Below, in pieces: positions 56,542 to 64,000 of a DNA stretch of 64,000 nucleotides. The stretch is taken from positions 3,176,501 through 3,240,500 of the forward strand of contig NZ_VFNX01000001.1 of NCBI RefSeq assembly GCF_006715785.1, in the 5' to 3' direction. Each line of letters opens with the position of its first letter. Within the stretch, counting starts at the first letter, position 1. A program made the position numbers and the translations under genes. The DNA comes from Streptomyces puniciscabiei. GTDB taxonomy: Bacteria > Actinomycetota > Actinomycetes > Streptomycetales > Streptomycetaceae. The notes under the pieces were generated by a model. It made no database searches, had not been told where the DNA came from, and saw nothing but the letters and a program-made list of their open reading frames with translations.

Positions 56542-59500
56542 CTAGTTGGTGCCGATCCGCGCCAGCAGATCCACGATCCGGCTCTGCACCTCCGTGCTCG
56601 TCGACCGCTCCGCGAGGAACAGCACCGTCTCGCCCGAGGCCAGCCGGGGCAGGTCGGCCTGGTCGACGGCGGCGGTGTAGACGACCAGCGGGGTGCGGTT
56701 GAGCTGCCCGTTGGCGCGGAGCCAGTCGATGATCCCGGTGAACCCGGCCTGCCGGCGCCGCACCTGCATCAGGTCCATCACCACCAGGTTCGGCCGGAAC
56801 TGCCCCGCCAGCGTCACCGCGTCGTTGTCGCTCGCGGCCCGCGCCACCTGCATCCCGCGCCGCTCCAGCGTCGACGTCAGCGCCAGCGCGATCTCCGCGT
56901 GCTCCTCGATGAGCAGCACCCGCGGCGGATGCTGCTCGCTGTCCCGCGGCGCCAGCGCCTTCAGCAGTACGGCGGGATCGGCGCCGTACGCCGCCTCGCG
57001 CGTCGCCTGTCCGAGCCCGGCCGTGACCAGCACCGGCACCTCGGCCGCGACGGCGGCCTGCCGCAGCGACTGCAGGGCCGTACGCGTGATGGGGCCCGTC
57101 AGCGGATCCACGAACAGCGCGGCCGGGAACGCCGCGATCTGCGCGTCGACCTCCTCACGGGAGTGCACGATCACCGGCCGGTAGCCGCGGTCGCTCAGCG
57201 CCTGCTGGGTCGTCGCGTCCGGCGCGGGCCACACCAGCAGCCGGCGCGGGTTGTCCAGCGGCTCCGGCGGCAGCTCGTCGTCGAGCGGCTGCGGACGCGG
57301 GGTGTCCGCGATCTCGACCGCACCACCGGGACCGTCCAGCGGCTCGGGGCCCTCGGCGGCGTCGGCGTCCGGCGCGCCTATGGCGTACGACCGTCCGGCG
57401 CCCTCGGTGGCCGGGGCGAGCCGGGACTGCCCGGCCAGGGACGGATGCGCCGAGGCCGGCTGTGCGGCCGCCTGCTCCGGCTCCTGGCGCTCGGCCGGGT
57501 CGGGAGGCGTGCCGAGCTTGCGCCGGCGGCCGGAACCGCCCGGCGCGTGCGGCGGCGGGGTGGGCGTCGGCTGCTGCACCTGGGCGGCCTGCCGCGAGAA
57601 CGGCACACCCTGCCCGAGCGTGCGGACGCTGATCGCCCGTCCCTGCGTCGAGTCCTCGGCGGGCAACGGCTGCGCGGCCCGCGGCGCCTGGGCTGCGGCG
57701 GGTTCCGCGGGCAGCGGCGTGCCGGGGGCCGGCGCACCGGTCTGCGGTACGGGCGTGCCCGCGCCGGAGGTGTCGTCGGACGCGGCACCGGGCCACTGCT
57801 GCGGCACGCCGGCCGCCGGCACCGGTCCGGTACCGGCCTGCGCGGGCAGCGGCTGGGCGCTCGGTACACCTCCGGGCGGGGTCGAGGTCGTTGCCGGGGC
57901 GGACTGCTGGGCCGGGACTGCCTGTCCCCCGGCCGCCGGGACCGGCCGGCCGGCAGTGCCCTGCGCGGGCGCGGCGGGCTGGGCCACGGGCGCCTGCGGT
58001 ACGGCCGCCTGCTGACCGGGCGCGGAGGCACCGGCGGGGGCGACACCGGCCGGGGCGCCGGGTGCCGCCGCGGGCGCCGCCGCCGGAACGGCCTGGGCGG
58101 GGATGCCCTGTCCGGCCGTACCCTGCGCCGGAATGCCGTGAACCGGCGTGCCCTGACGGGGAGTCGGCGTACCCGCAGTCCGGGGTCCGGCCTGCCCGGG
58201 AGCGACCGGTACGCCCTGAGGGGGAGTCATCTGCCCCGGCACGGTCGGTACGGCCTGCCCGGGAGCCGCCTGGGCGGGAGCGACCTGTCCCTGTGCGGCC
58301 TGTGCCTGCTGAGCGGGATCCGCCGACTGGGCCACGGCGCGGCGCCGCCGACCGGTCGGGGCGCTGGTCGGATGCGGCTGCGGCGGGGTGTGGTCCCCGG
58401 ACTGGTCGAGCGGTACGGCGTCGTGCCGGCCCTCGGCACCCGGTGCCCCCGCGGCGGACAGCGGCGGCTGAGCGGGCACCTGCACCGGCCCAGAGGCCTG
58501 AGGTGGAACGGGAACCGGACCGGCAGCCGGCCCGGCGCCCTGCGGCTGCCCCTCGGCAGCACCGGGAACGGCGGCAGCACCGGGAACGGCGGCCGCGCCA
58601 GGACCGACGGGCACGGCCGTACCCGGGCCGACCGGCACGGCCGGACCCCCAGGACCGACCGGCACGGCGCCTCCCGTCCCCACCGGCACACCGGCACCCG
58701 GAAGGCCACCGGCCGGCGGAACCGTACCCACTCCGCTCGCCGCGTCCGCGGACTCCGGGGAACGGTCGGCCTCGGCCGGCGGCAGGGCGAAGACCGTACG
58801 CACACCGGCCTCCTGGGCGGCGGCGCGCTCCGCCGCCGCGGCCAGCGCGCGCCGACGCCGGCCGGTCGGCCGGCCGCCCTCGGCCGGAACGGCCTCGGCA
58901 CCCGGAACGGCCTGCGCGCCCGGAACGGTCTCGGCACCCGGAGCCGGCGCGCTGCCCGCCGCCGGCAGTGCGGGCGCGGGCGGCAGGGCGGCCTGCGGGG
59001 CGCCGGAGGCGGGGCGGGCACGCCGGCCCGCGGGCGCGGGCACGCCCTGCGGCGGAACGGCGGAGCCGAGTCCCGTACCGGAGGCGGCGGCCCCCGCGGC
59101 ATGCTCGGCCGCGGTCACCACCGCGCCCTCGCTCACACCCGCGCCGGCACCGGCGCCGCTGTCGGCGGGGCGGCCGCGGCGTCGTCCGGTACCCCCGGAC
59201 GCGGCCTCCGCGCCCTCGGCCGGGACCGCGCCGGTCTCGTCGGCGGGCGCGGCGGCACGCCGGCGGCGGCGCCCGGTCGGCGCGGGGCCGTCGGGGTCAC
59301 CGGCCTGACCGGCACCGGAAACGTCACTCTCCAGGAAGGCGTCGGTGGAGGACCGCCGGGCCCGCCGCCGCCCACCGGCTGCCTGCTCGCCGGCACCGGC
59401 CTCGAACACGGCCACCTCGCCGGCGCCGGAGCCCTGCCCGCCCGCGTCCGGCGCGGCGGCCGGGAGTTCGGCGGCGGGCGCCTGCCCCGCGGCCACCCCG

Positions 59501-61173
59501 TCGACCGTCCCGGCGCCACCGCCGAGCGGCACCTCCAGGACGTACGCGCTGCCGCTCATGCCCGGCACCTCGTGCGTCTGCAGCACGCCGCCGTGGGCCC
59601 GTACGATCCCGCGCACGATCGGCTCGTGCACCGCGTCTCCACCGGCGTACGGCCCGCGCACCTCGATCCGCGCGACCTCACCGCGCTGCGCGGCCGCGAC
59701 CACGACGGTGTTGTCCAGGTAACCGCCCGCGGAGACGGGCGAGTTGCCGGTGGCGTCGACACCGGCGACGTCCGCCACCAGGTGAGCGAGCGCGGTGGCG
59801 AGCCGCTGCGGGTCGACCTCGGCCTCGATGGGCGGCGCGTGCACGGCGAACTGCACCCGCCCCGGTCCGATCAGCTCGACGGCCCCGTCCACACCGGCGG
59901 CGACGACGGCGTCCAGCAGTACCTTCGTACGGGTGATGTCCTCGGCGCCCGCGTCCAGCCGCTGGTAGCCGAGGACGTTGTCGATGAGGGTGGTGATCCG
60001 GGAGTACCCGGCGCTCAGGTGGTGCAGCACCTGGTTGGCCTCGGGCCACAGCTGCCCGGCGTCGTCGGCGGCCAGGGCCGCCAGCTCGCGCCGCAGCTCC
60101 TCCAGCGGCCCGCGCAGCGACTGGCCCAGCAGGGTCAGCAACTGCTCGTGCCGCCCGGCGAGCGCCTCGTACCGGTCCTTCTCCCGCTCGGCGAGCGCGG
60201 CGTAGCGCTCCTCGCCGGCCGCGAGCTCCTCGGCGTGCTTCTCCCGCAGCTCCTCGAGCTCGGTGACGTGCTGCTGGCGCAGCGCGGTCAGATCGGAGGC
60301 GTGCTCCTCGGTGAGCCGCTCGACCTCCTCCGCGTGCGCCTTCTCCAGCGCGGCCTTCTCCTCGGCGAGGGTCTCGTACGGCCGCCGGTCGGTGAAGGTC
60401 ATCACGGCGCCGACGAGCTGGTCCCCGTCCCGCACGGGCGCGGTGGTCAGATCGACGGAGACCTTCTCGTCCCCCTTGGACCACAGCACCTGCCCGCGCA
60501 CCCGGTGCTTGCGCCCGGAGCGCAGGGTGTCGGCGAGCGGCGACTCCTCGTACGGGAACGGTGACCCGTCGGCACGCGAGTGCAGCACCAGCGCGTGCAG
60601 CTCCCTGCCGCCGAGCTCCCCGGCCCGGTAACCCAGTATCTGGGCGGCGGCCGGATTGACGAGCACGATCCGCCCGTCGGTGTCCGTCCCCACCACACCT
60701 TCCGAGGCGGCCCGCAGGATCATCTCGGTCTGCCGCTGCGAGCGCGCCAGCTCGGCCTCGGTGTCGACGGTCCCGGAGAGGTCCCGGACGACGATCATCA
60801 GCAGCTCGTCACCGGTGTACCCGTAACCGTCGTACGCCTGCTGCCCGTTCTCCAGATTCGCGCTCGTGACCTCGACGGGGAACTCGGACCCGTCGGTCCG
60901 CCGCGCGACCATCCGCGTCGGCTTGGTCCGCCCCCGCGGATCCATGTGATCGGGCCGCCGCATGGACCCCGGGATCAGCCGCGAGTCGAAATCGGGCAGC
61001 AGATCGAGCAGCCCACGCCCCACGAGAGCCGTACCGGGTGCCTCGAACGCCTCGAGCGCGATGGTGTTGGCGTTGACGACGGTTCCGTTGGCGTTGACCA
61101 GGACCAACGCGTCCGGCAGCGCGTCGAGTATGGCTGCGAGGCGAGCAGCGCCTCGGGATGGCCTGCTGCTCAC
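56542..61173 (-). CDS. PAS-PAS-kinase-like-receiver protein with degenerate kinase core
   Basis: 1543 residues from GTG 61173 behind GGGAGGAAGG. Order: PAS 1 (about 5-130), PAS 2 (about 145-265), coiled coil (about 270-345; EEVERLTEEHASDL), HisKA-like helices (345-420), HATPase-like domain (430-555), an approximately 750-residue Pro/Ala/Gly/Gln-rich region with at least six basic GRRRR/GRRAR-type motifs, then one or two receiver-like domains (1320-1543). The H-box reads GQSLRGPL where SHELRTPL is usual, so the phospho-His is absent. The N box has lost both Asn. The receiver keeps VVMDLM but has EE for the acidic pair. Signalling by conformation, or scaffolding, is more likely than autophosphorylation. 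Confidence 0.85.
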   Translation of the reverse strand: MSSRPSRGAARLAAILDALPDALVLVNANGTVVNANTIALEAFEAPGTALVGRGLLDLLPDFDSRLIPGSMRRPDHMDPRGRTKPTRMVARRTDGSEFPVEVTSANLENGQQAYDGYGYTGDELLMIVVRDLSGTVDTEAELARSQRQTEMILRAASEGVVGTDTDGRIVLVNPAAAQILGYRAGELGGRELHALVLHSRADGSPFPYEESPLADTLRSGRKHRVRGQVLWSKGDEKVSVDLTTAPVRDGDQLVGAVMTFTDRRPYETLAEEKAALEKAHAEEVERLTEEHASDLTALRQQHVTELEELREKHAEELAAGEERYAALAEREKDRYEALAGRHEQLLTLLGQSLRGPLEELRRELAALAADDAGQLWPEANQVLHHLSAGYSRITTLIDNVLGYQRLDAGAEDITRTKVLLDAVVAAGVDGAVELIGPGRVQFAVHAPPIEAEVDPQRLATALAHLVADVAGVDATGNSPVSAGGYLDNTVVVAAAQRGEVARIEVRGPYAGGDAVHEPIVRGIVRAHGGVLQTHEVPGMSGSAYVLEVPLGGGAGTVDGVAAGQAPAAELPAAAPDAGGQGSGAGEVAVFEAGAGEQAAGGRRRARRSSTDAFLESDVSGAGQAGDPDGPAPTGRRRRRAAAPADETGAVPAEGAEAASGGTGRRRGRPADSGAGAGAGVSEGAVVTAAEHAAGAAASGTGLGSAVPPQGVPAPAGRRARPASGAPQAALPPAPALPAAGSAPAPGAETVPGAQAVPGAEAVPAEGGRPTGRRRRALAAAAERAAAQEAGVRTVFALPPAEADRSPESADAASGVGTVPPAGGLPGAGVPVGTGGAVPVGPGGPAVPVGPGTAVPVGPGAAAVPGAAAVPGAAEGQPQGAGPAAGPVPVPPQASGPVQVPAQPPLSAAGAPGAEGRHDAVPLDQSGDHTPPQPHPTSAPTGRRRRAVAQSADPAQQAQAAQGQVAPAQAAPGQAVPTVPGQMTPPQGVPVAPGQAGPRTAGTPTPRQGTPVHGIPAQGTAGQGIPAQAVPAAAPAAAPGAPAGVAPAGASAPGQQAAVPQAPVAQPAAPAQGTAGRPVPAAGGQAVPAQQSAPATTSTPPGGVPSAQPLPAQAGTGPVPAAGVPQQWPGAASDDTSGAGTPVPQTGAPAPGTPLPAEPAAAQAPRAAQPLPAEDSTQGRAISVRTLGQGVPFSRQAAQVQQPTPTPPPHAPGGSGRRRKLGTPPDPAERQEPEQAAAQPASAHPSLAGQSRLAPATEGAGRSYAIGAPDADAAEGPEPLDGPGGAVEIADTPRPQPLDDELPPEPLDNPRRLLVWPAPDATTQQALSDRGYRPVIVHSREEVDAQIAAFPAALFVDPLTGPITRTALQSLRQAAVAAEVPVLVTAGLGQATREAAYGADPAVLLKALAPRDSEQHPPRVLLIEEHAEIALALTSTLERRGMQVARAASDNDAVTLAGQFRPNLVVMDLMQVRRRQAGFTGIIDWLRANGQLNRTPLVVYTAAVDQADLPRLASGETVLFLAERSTSTEVQSRIVDLLARIGTN

Positions 61174-61452
61174 GAGACGCCTTCCTCCCTGTTACCGCAC
61201 CTTGCCGACCGCTCGGGCCATCTTGCCAACCGGCCCGCGACGTGTCACGCGAGGGAGTCTAAGCGCACACGTTGCGCTCGCGACGCCGGATGAGAGGGAG
61301 GTCCCACGACGAAGTGACACCGAACCGGCCACCACCCGCCGACCACCCCCTGCGGCTCCGCGAGACCTTCGCGGGACTTTTACGGGAGCGTTGATTTCAC
61401 CGGGGGAGCCCCGCGCGCCGGGTGGCCGGCCGGGGCGGGGCCTCACACGGCA
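61174..61452. other. Gene-free gap before the hybrid kinase gene
   Basis: 279 bases that should carry the promoter of the large kinase-like gene. I see no clear -35/-10 pair, RNA or repeat. CGAGGGAGTC and AAGCGCACAC stretches near 61250-61270 may be part of it. Confidence 0.35.
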
Positions 61453-61974
61453 TTACGTCGCCGGGCCCGACTTCGGGAGCAGTGGCACCATCCGGTCCCA
61501 CCGCCCGGTCTCGCACCCGTCGCTGCGGTCGTAGGCGGCATCGATGCCGCGTCCGGCCCAGGTGCCGGTCACCCGCGCGGTGGCCGGTCCGCCGTAGAGC
61601 ATGGTGCAGTCGGTGCCGGACGCGACGGGGGCGAAGAGGTCCCGCCCCCACCGTGCGCGCTCGTCCAGCATCCGACAGGCCTCCGCCGCGTCCGGATGAC
61701 TGCCACCGGCCGGATGACAGAACAGCTCGTACGTCCCGTCCCACCCGGACCCGGCATGCCGCACGACGACGGTGAGGTGATCACCGGGCCGGTCCTCGGG
61801 CCGCACGGGCGGCGGCACGACGGGCGCGGCGACGGCGGGTACGGCGGAGAGGCCGACCAGGGCGGACAGGACCACCGGGACGGACGCGCCGGCGAGCACG
61901 GCCGCGCCCCCGCCATGCGCATGCCGCCGTCGCCGGGCCCTGCGCCCCGGACCCCGCTGAAGAGGAAAAACCAT
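61453..61974 (-). CDS. Subtilisin-inhibitor-like (SSI family) secreted protein
   Basis: 173 residues. A basic N terminus and a hydrophobic stretch (about 27-50, ending VPAVAAPVV) form a long signal peptide. The mature domain follows the SSI pattern: LTVVVRHAGSG, ELFCHPAGGSHPDAAEAC, DCTMLYGGPATARVTGTWAG and SDGCETGRWDRMVPLLP, with the four Cys of the two disulphides. The reactive-site loop reads CTM-LYGG, so P1 is Met, as in the classic S. albogriseolus inhibitor. It should inhibit extracellular subtilisin-type proteases. The N-terminal region is longer than usual. Confidence 0.85.
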   Translation of the reverse strand: MVFPLQRGPGRRARRRRHAHGGGAAVLAGASVPVVLSALVGLSAVPAVAAPVVPPPVRPEDRPGDHLTVVVRHAGSGWDGTYELFCHPAGGSHPDAAEACRMLDERARWGRDLFAPVASGTDCTMLYGGPATARVTGTWAGRGIDAAYDRSDGCETGRWDRMVPLLPKSGPAT

Positions 61975-62035
61975 GCCCTGCCCAACGCCCCGACCGCCCG
62001 GACGTTGCGTCCGCGCCGCGCCGGGCAGAAGCCCT

Positions 62036-62062
62036 TTGCCCTGCGACCCGACTGCCTAGTAC
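62036..62062 (+). promoter_or_regulatory. Likely promoter of tRNA-Ser(GCT)
   Basis: TTGCCC (62036-62041) and TAGTAC (62057-62062) resemble a HrdB promoter, with spacing of 15 or, one base earlier, 16. Confidence 0.5.
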
Positions 62063-62145
62063 CGTGGGGGTCGATTGGTGACAGGCCGCGTGGCTGTGTC
62101 ATCATCTGCACGCACCACTCGCGCGCTCGCGTGAGCGGTTGTGCT

Positions 62146-62236
62146 GGAGGCGTCGCCTAGTCCGGTCTATGGCGCCGCACTGCTAATGCGGTTTGGGCCT
62201 TAAAGCCCATCGAGGGTTCAAATCCCTCCGCCTCCG
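62146..62236 (+). tRNA. tRNA-Ser(GCT)
   Basis: Acceptor GGAGGCG/CGCCTCC with discriminator G, anticodon stem CCGCA/TGCGG with loop CTGCTAA (GCT), long variable arm GGGCC-TTAAA-GCCC, T arm GAGGG-TTCAAAT-CCCTC. CCA is not encoded. All stems pair fully. Confidence 0.96.
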
Positions 62237-62244
62237 CACCGATC

Positions 62245-62277
62245 CCGAAGCCCCGGTCCCCAGGACCGGGGCTTCGG
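62245..62277 (+). terminator. Terminator after tRNA-Ser(GCT)
   Basis: CCGAAGCCCCGGTCC at 62245-62259 pairs with GGACCGGGGCTTCGG at 62263-62277 (15 bp). Confidence 0.85.
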
Positions 62278-62350
62278 CGTTCCCACCCTCCGCCGCCCCA
62301 CAGCCCCCTGCGGGCGTTTCCGCAGGTCACAAGGGGTGTGCCAATCGGAT

Positions 62351-62379
62351 TTCACATGTCGGCGGCAGTCATGTAATGT
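62351..62379 (+). promoter_or_regulatory. Likely promoter of tRNA-Arg
   Basis: TTCACA at 62351-62356 and TAATGT at 62374-62379, spacing 17, some 60 bases before the tRNA. Confidence 0.6.
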
Positions 62380-62438
62380 TCTTCCTGTCGCCGGGACGGG
62401 CCGAAAGGGCCGAAACGGAGACAAGAACAAAAGAACAA

Positions 62439-62511
62439 GCACTCGTAGCTTAACGGATAGAGCATCTGACTACGGATCAGAAGGTTGCAGGTTCGAATCC
62501 TGCCGAGTGCG
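62439..62511 (+). tRNA. tRNA-Arg(ACG)
   Basis: Acceptor GCACTCG/CGAGTGC with discriminator G, D arm GCTTAACGGATAGAGC, anticodon stem TCTGA/TCAGA with loop CTACGGA (ACG), T arm GCAGG-TTCGAAT-CCTGC. CCA is not encoded. Confidence 0.97.
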
Positions 62512-62519
62512 CACAGAGC

Positions 62520-62547
62520 AGAGGCCCCGGAGCGATCCGGGGCCTCT
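62520..62547 (+). terminator. Terminator after tRNA-Arg
   Basis: AGAGGCCCCGG at 62520-62530 pairs with CCGGGGCCTCT at 62537-62547, then GGCGTTTC. Confidence 0.8.
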
Positions 62548-62667
62548 GGCGTTTCAGGGGCGGATGCCTCCTTGAAACTCCAGGTCAGGGGCGTGAGCGG
62601 GGGGCAGCCGTCTGGATCTGTGCCCATGGCCACAGCAAACCGGCTGAATGTGGGGTCATACTGAGCC

Positions 62668-62889
62668 ATGACAAAGCCTGCTGCGCCGAAGCGTCATCTG
62701 CCCACCAGCCCCTTCAAAGCGCCGGTCACACCGGCTCCCAAGCACTTCGCCGTGGGCGACAAGGTCACACACGACGTGTACGGCCTGGGCCGAGTGGTCG
62801 GCATCGAGGACGGAGTCGCGGCGCTCGTGGATTTCGGTTCCGCGCAGATGCGGATCTTGAGCCCGTACGCCAAGATGACCAAGCTGTAG
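62668..62889 (+). CDS. Small Tudor/CarD-like beta-rich protein
   Basis: 73 residues from ATG 62668. After a Pro/Lys-rich start, HFAVGDKVTHDVYGLGRVVGIE and ALVDFGSAQMRILSPYAKMTKL form a compact beta barrel pattern like the Tudor-type domain at the C terminus of UvrD or the N-terminal part of CarD (first part seen as GDKVTHDVYGLGRVVGIE). I associate it with a short protein family common in streptomycetes. A role in binding nucleic acid or RNA polymerase is inference. Confidence 0.78.
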   Translation: MTKPAAPKRHLPTSPFKAPVTPAPKHFAVGDKVTHDVYGLGRVVGIEDGVAALVDFGSAQMRILSPYAKMTKL

Positions 62890-63138
62890 CACCGCTGTGC
62901 CCGGTCACGGCACACCAGGTCCCTTGAGGGATCTGCAACGAAAGAGAGTCCTCTCATCGACCTGACGTCGCTGTTCTCCGCCCCTGAAGGGCAACCCCGC
63001 GGCCGCACCGCGGCATCGCCGCCTCCGGCGACCAACCCCTTCCAGGCCCCTGACTTCGGGGAGGACGAGACCTTCCCGCTCGAAGACGAACAGGAGTCCC
63101 CCACGGGCATGCGTGCGGCGCGGCCCAAGGCGGCCTAG
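62890..63138 (+). other. Startless open frame continuing from the preceding stop codon
   Basis: The frame of the Tudor-like gene stays open for 82 codons after its TAG. From 62956 it reads as a plausible acidic, Pro-rich tail: IDLTSLFSAPEGQPRGRT, then ATNPFQAPDFGEDETFPL and PTGMRAARPKAA. No ATG, GTG or TTG precedes it in frame; the only candidate would be ATC 62956. It may be a gene with a non-standard start, a readthrough extension, or a decayed 3' fragment. Confidence 0.4.
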
Positions 63139-63213
63139 TTCCGCGTACGACGGCCGCTCCGGCAGCCGGCCGCGGGCCGTCTCCCATCCTGCGCCGAAAC
63201 CGTTGACCGTCGG

Positions 63214-63705
63214 TCAGCACTCCTCGTCGGGGTCGTTCCGGTTCAGCTTCTCCAGATACTCGTGCGCCAGGGCGGTGGCCCTGGTGAACCAGTCGGTGAT
63301 GACGGCCAGTTCCTCGGCGGAGTAGTCGGAGAACAGGGCCGTCAGGCGTTTGTAGTGGCCCGCGTACACCGCCTCCACGCGGGTCACGGCATCCGGTACG
63401 GCGGCCACGCGGACCCGGCGGCGGTCGGTGGGGTCGGGGCGCCGGGTGACGTAGCCGGCGCGTTCCAGGCGGTTGAGGATGCCGGTCACCGCGCCGGTGG
63501 TGACATGGGCGCGGGCGGCGAGATCGCCGGCCGTCAGCAGCTCGTCGCCGGCCTCCAGCACGAAGGCGAAACAGGTCAGGTCCGTGACGTTCAGGCCCAG
63601 GCGCCGGGCCAGCTCCTGCTGCCCGATCAGGTGGGCGGCGATGAGGTGGTCCATCGCCGACAGCGCCTGGGCCGGACTGGCGGATGGTCGCGGCGTGCCG
63701 TGCAT
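63214..63705 (-). CDS. MarR-family transcriptional regulator
   Basis: 163 residues with a winged-helix MarR core: LNVTDLTCFAFVLEAGDE, LTAGDLAARAHVTTGAVTGILNRLERAGYVTRRPD (recognition helix in HVTTGAVTGILNRLE) and DRRRVRVAAVP in the wing, with helices for dimerisation at both ends. Divergent from a small membrane-protein gene; two 13-base direct repeats lie between them and probably form the operator. Confidence 0.93.
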   Translation of the reverse strand: MHGTPRPSASPAQALSAMDHLIAAHLIGQQELARRLGLNVTDLTCFAFVLEAGDELLTAGDLAARAHVTTGAVTGILNRLERAGYVTRRPDPTDRRRVRVAAVPDAVTRVEAVYAGHYKRLTALFSDYSAEELAVITDWFTRATALAHEYLEKLNRNDPDEEC

Positions 63706-63717
63706 CTTTCGGAATCC

Positions 63718-63763
63718 CTTAGCTCGTGAGATATTCGTCCTGCGGAACTTCTTAGCTCGTGAG
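63718..63763. promoter_or_regulatory. Paired direct repeats in the MarR intergenic region
   Basis: CTTAGCTCGTGAG occurs at 63718-63730 and again at 63751-63763, 33 bases apart. AGCTCGTGAG is partly palindromic around CTCG. They lie between the divergent MarR and membrane-protein genes and could be the MarR operator. Confidence 0.65.
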
Positions 63764-63794
63764 GGAATCTGTATCCCGTTCCCGGAGGCGCTGT

Positions 63795-64000
63795 ATGAGT
63801 CTGTACGACGAGGGTCACACGGTCGCCGGCTGGACCGGCTTCGGCATCGCGACGGCGGGAAGCGGTGTGGTGGGGGTGGGAGTGTGCACCGCCTCGCTGC
63901 CGCTGGTCGTGGGCGGGCTCGCCGTGGTGGCCGTGAGCGTTCTGGTGACCTGGGTCCTGCATCTGGCCGGCTGGGGCAAGCCGCCGGGGGTGCGGCCGCG
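63795..64000 (+). CDS. HGxxPAAW-like small membrane protein, 5' part
   Basis: 68 codons are visible before the window ends. MSLYDEGHTVAGWTGFGIA is typical of the streptomycete family of two-span proteins named for HGxxPAAW, though here the motif reads EGHTVAGW. Two hydrophobic segments follow (GSGVVGVGVCTASLPLVV and LAVVAVSVLVTWVLHLAGW). Divergent from the MarR gene and possibly its target. The C terminus is outside the window. Confidence 0.75.
   Translation, partial: MSLYDEGHTVAGWTGFGIATAGSGVVGVGVCTASLPLVVGGLAVVAVSVLVTWVLHLAGWGKPPGVRP

Noticed and set aside
56899..60564. 1221-codon open frame opposite the large PAS protein
   Set aside because: Gly/Arg-rich shadow of the Pro/Ala-rich region; no domains.

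Overview
High-GC actinobacterial DNA, almost certainly a Streptomyces chromosome. The evidence is GC-rich third codon positions, frequent GTG starts, GTGA/ATGA stop-start overlaps, an SsgA sporulation protein, SpoIIE-type and RsbW-type regulators, and two dispersed repeat types I associate with Streptomyces. Five parS-type sites (consensus GTTTCACGTGAAAC) and two clusters of DnaA boxes suggest the window lies in the parS-rich, origin-proximal part of the chromosome. The order ssgA, thiC, hisC, cydA-cydB-cydDC, serS, pheA, copper cluster matches, from memory, the region of the S. coelicolor chromosome a few tens of kb from oriC.

Layout. 0-8 kb: 3' end of ssgA; a probably internally deleted YibE/F membrane gene; thiC under a TPP riboswitch that carries a parS-like site in its variable arm; a membrane protein; a metallophosphoesterase; a LacI-type regulator; hisC. 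8-15 kb: a cyclophilin-fold protein; a Rex operator; then cydA, cydB and a fused cydDC, forming a redox-controlled cytochrome bd module punctuated by parS sites, one of which contains the cydDC start codon. 15-25 kb: two HAD hydrolases, an LLM oxidoreductase, kptA, an alpha/beta-hydrolase fused to a short-chain dehydrogenase, an M24 peptidase-like protein, and a four-gene ABC exporter operon. 25-29 kb: tRNA-Ser(GCT), the second HAD gene coupled to serS, a DnaA-box cluster, and pheA. 29-35.5 kb: a copper-handling operon (DyP peroxidase, CopCD, PCuAC chaperone, Sco, YcnI, membrane protein). 35-48 kb: regulators (RsbW-like ATPases, a MocR regulator, a GAF-PP2C phosphatase), an aminopeptidase P, a catalytically degenerate Prim-Pol protein, a SEC-C protein, a glycerophosphodiesterase and an HtrA-PDZ protease.

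48-57 kb: tRNA-Ser(TGA) followed by a zinc-ribbon/transmembrane/Cys-rich accessory gene; a second Prim-Pol gene with intact acidic residues and a near-consensus LexA box next to its start; a small secreted Asn/Gln/Ser-rich protein; a three-gene ChsH2/ChsH1/Ltp2-like operon; a SigE-family sigma factor; and an acyl-CoA synthetase with an 18-bp perfect palindrome upstream. 56.5-64 kb: a 1543-residue PAS/receiver protein whose kinase core has lost its phospho-acceptor histidine, a subtilisin-inhibitor-like protein, tRNA-Ser(GCT), tRNA-Arg(ACG), a small beta-rich protein followed by a startless open frame, and a divergent MarR regulator and small membrane protein.

Most of the window is core Streptomyces gene content. 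I see no CRISPR array, no complete mobile element and no biosynthetic cluster. The less ordinary parts are the overlap of chromosome-maintenance sites with regulatory and coding sequence, the Prim-Pol pair, and the degenerate hybrid kinase.
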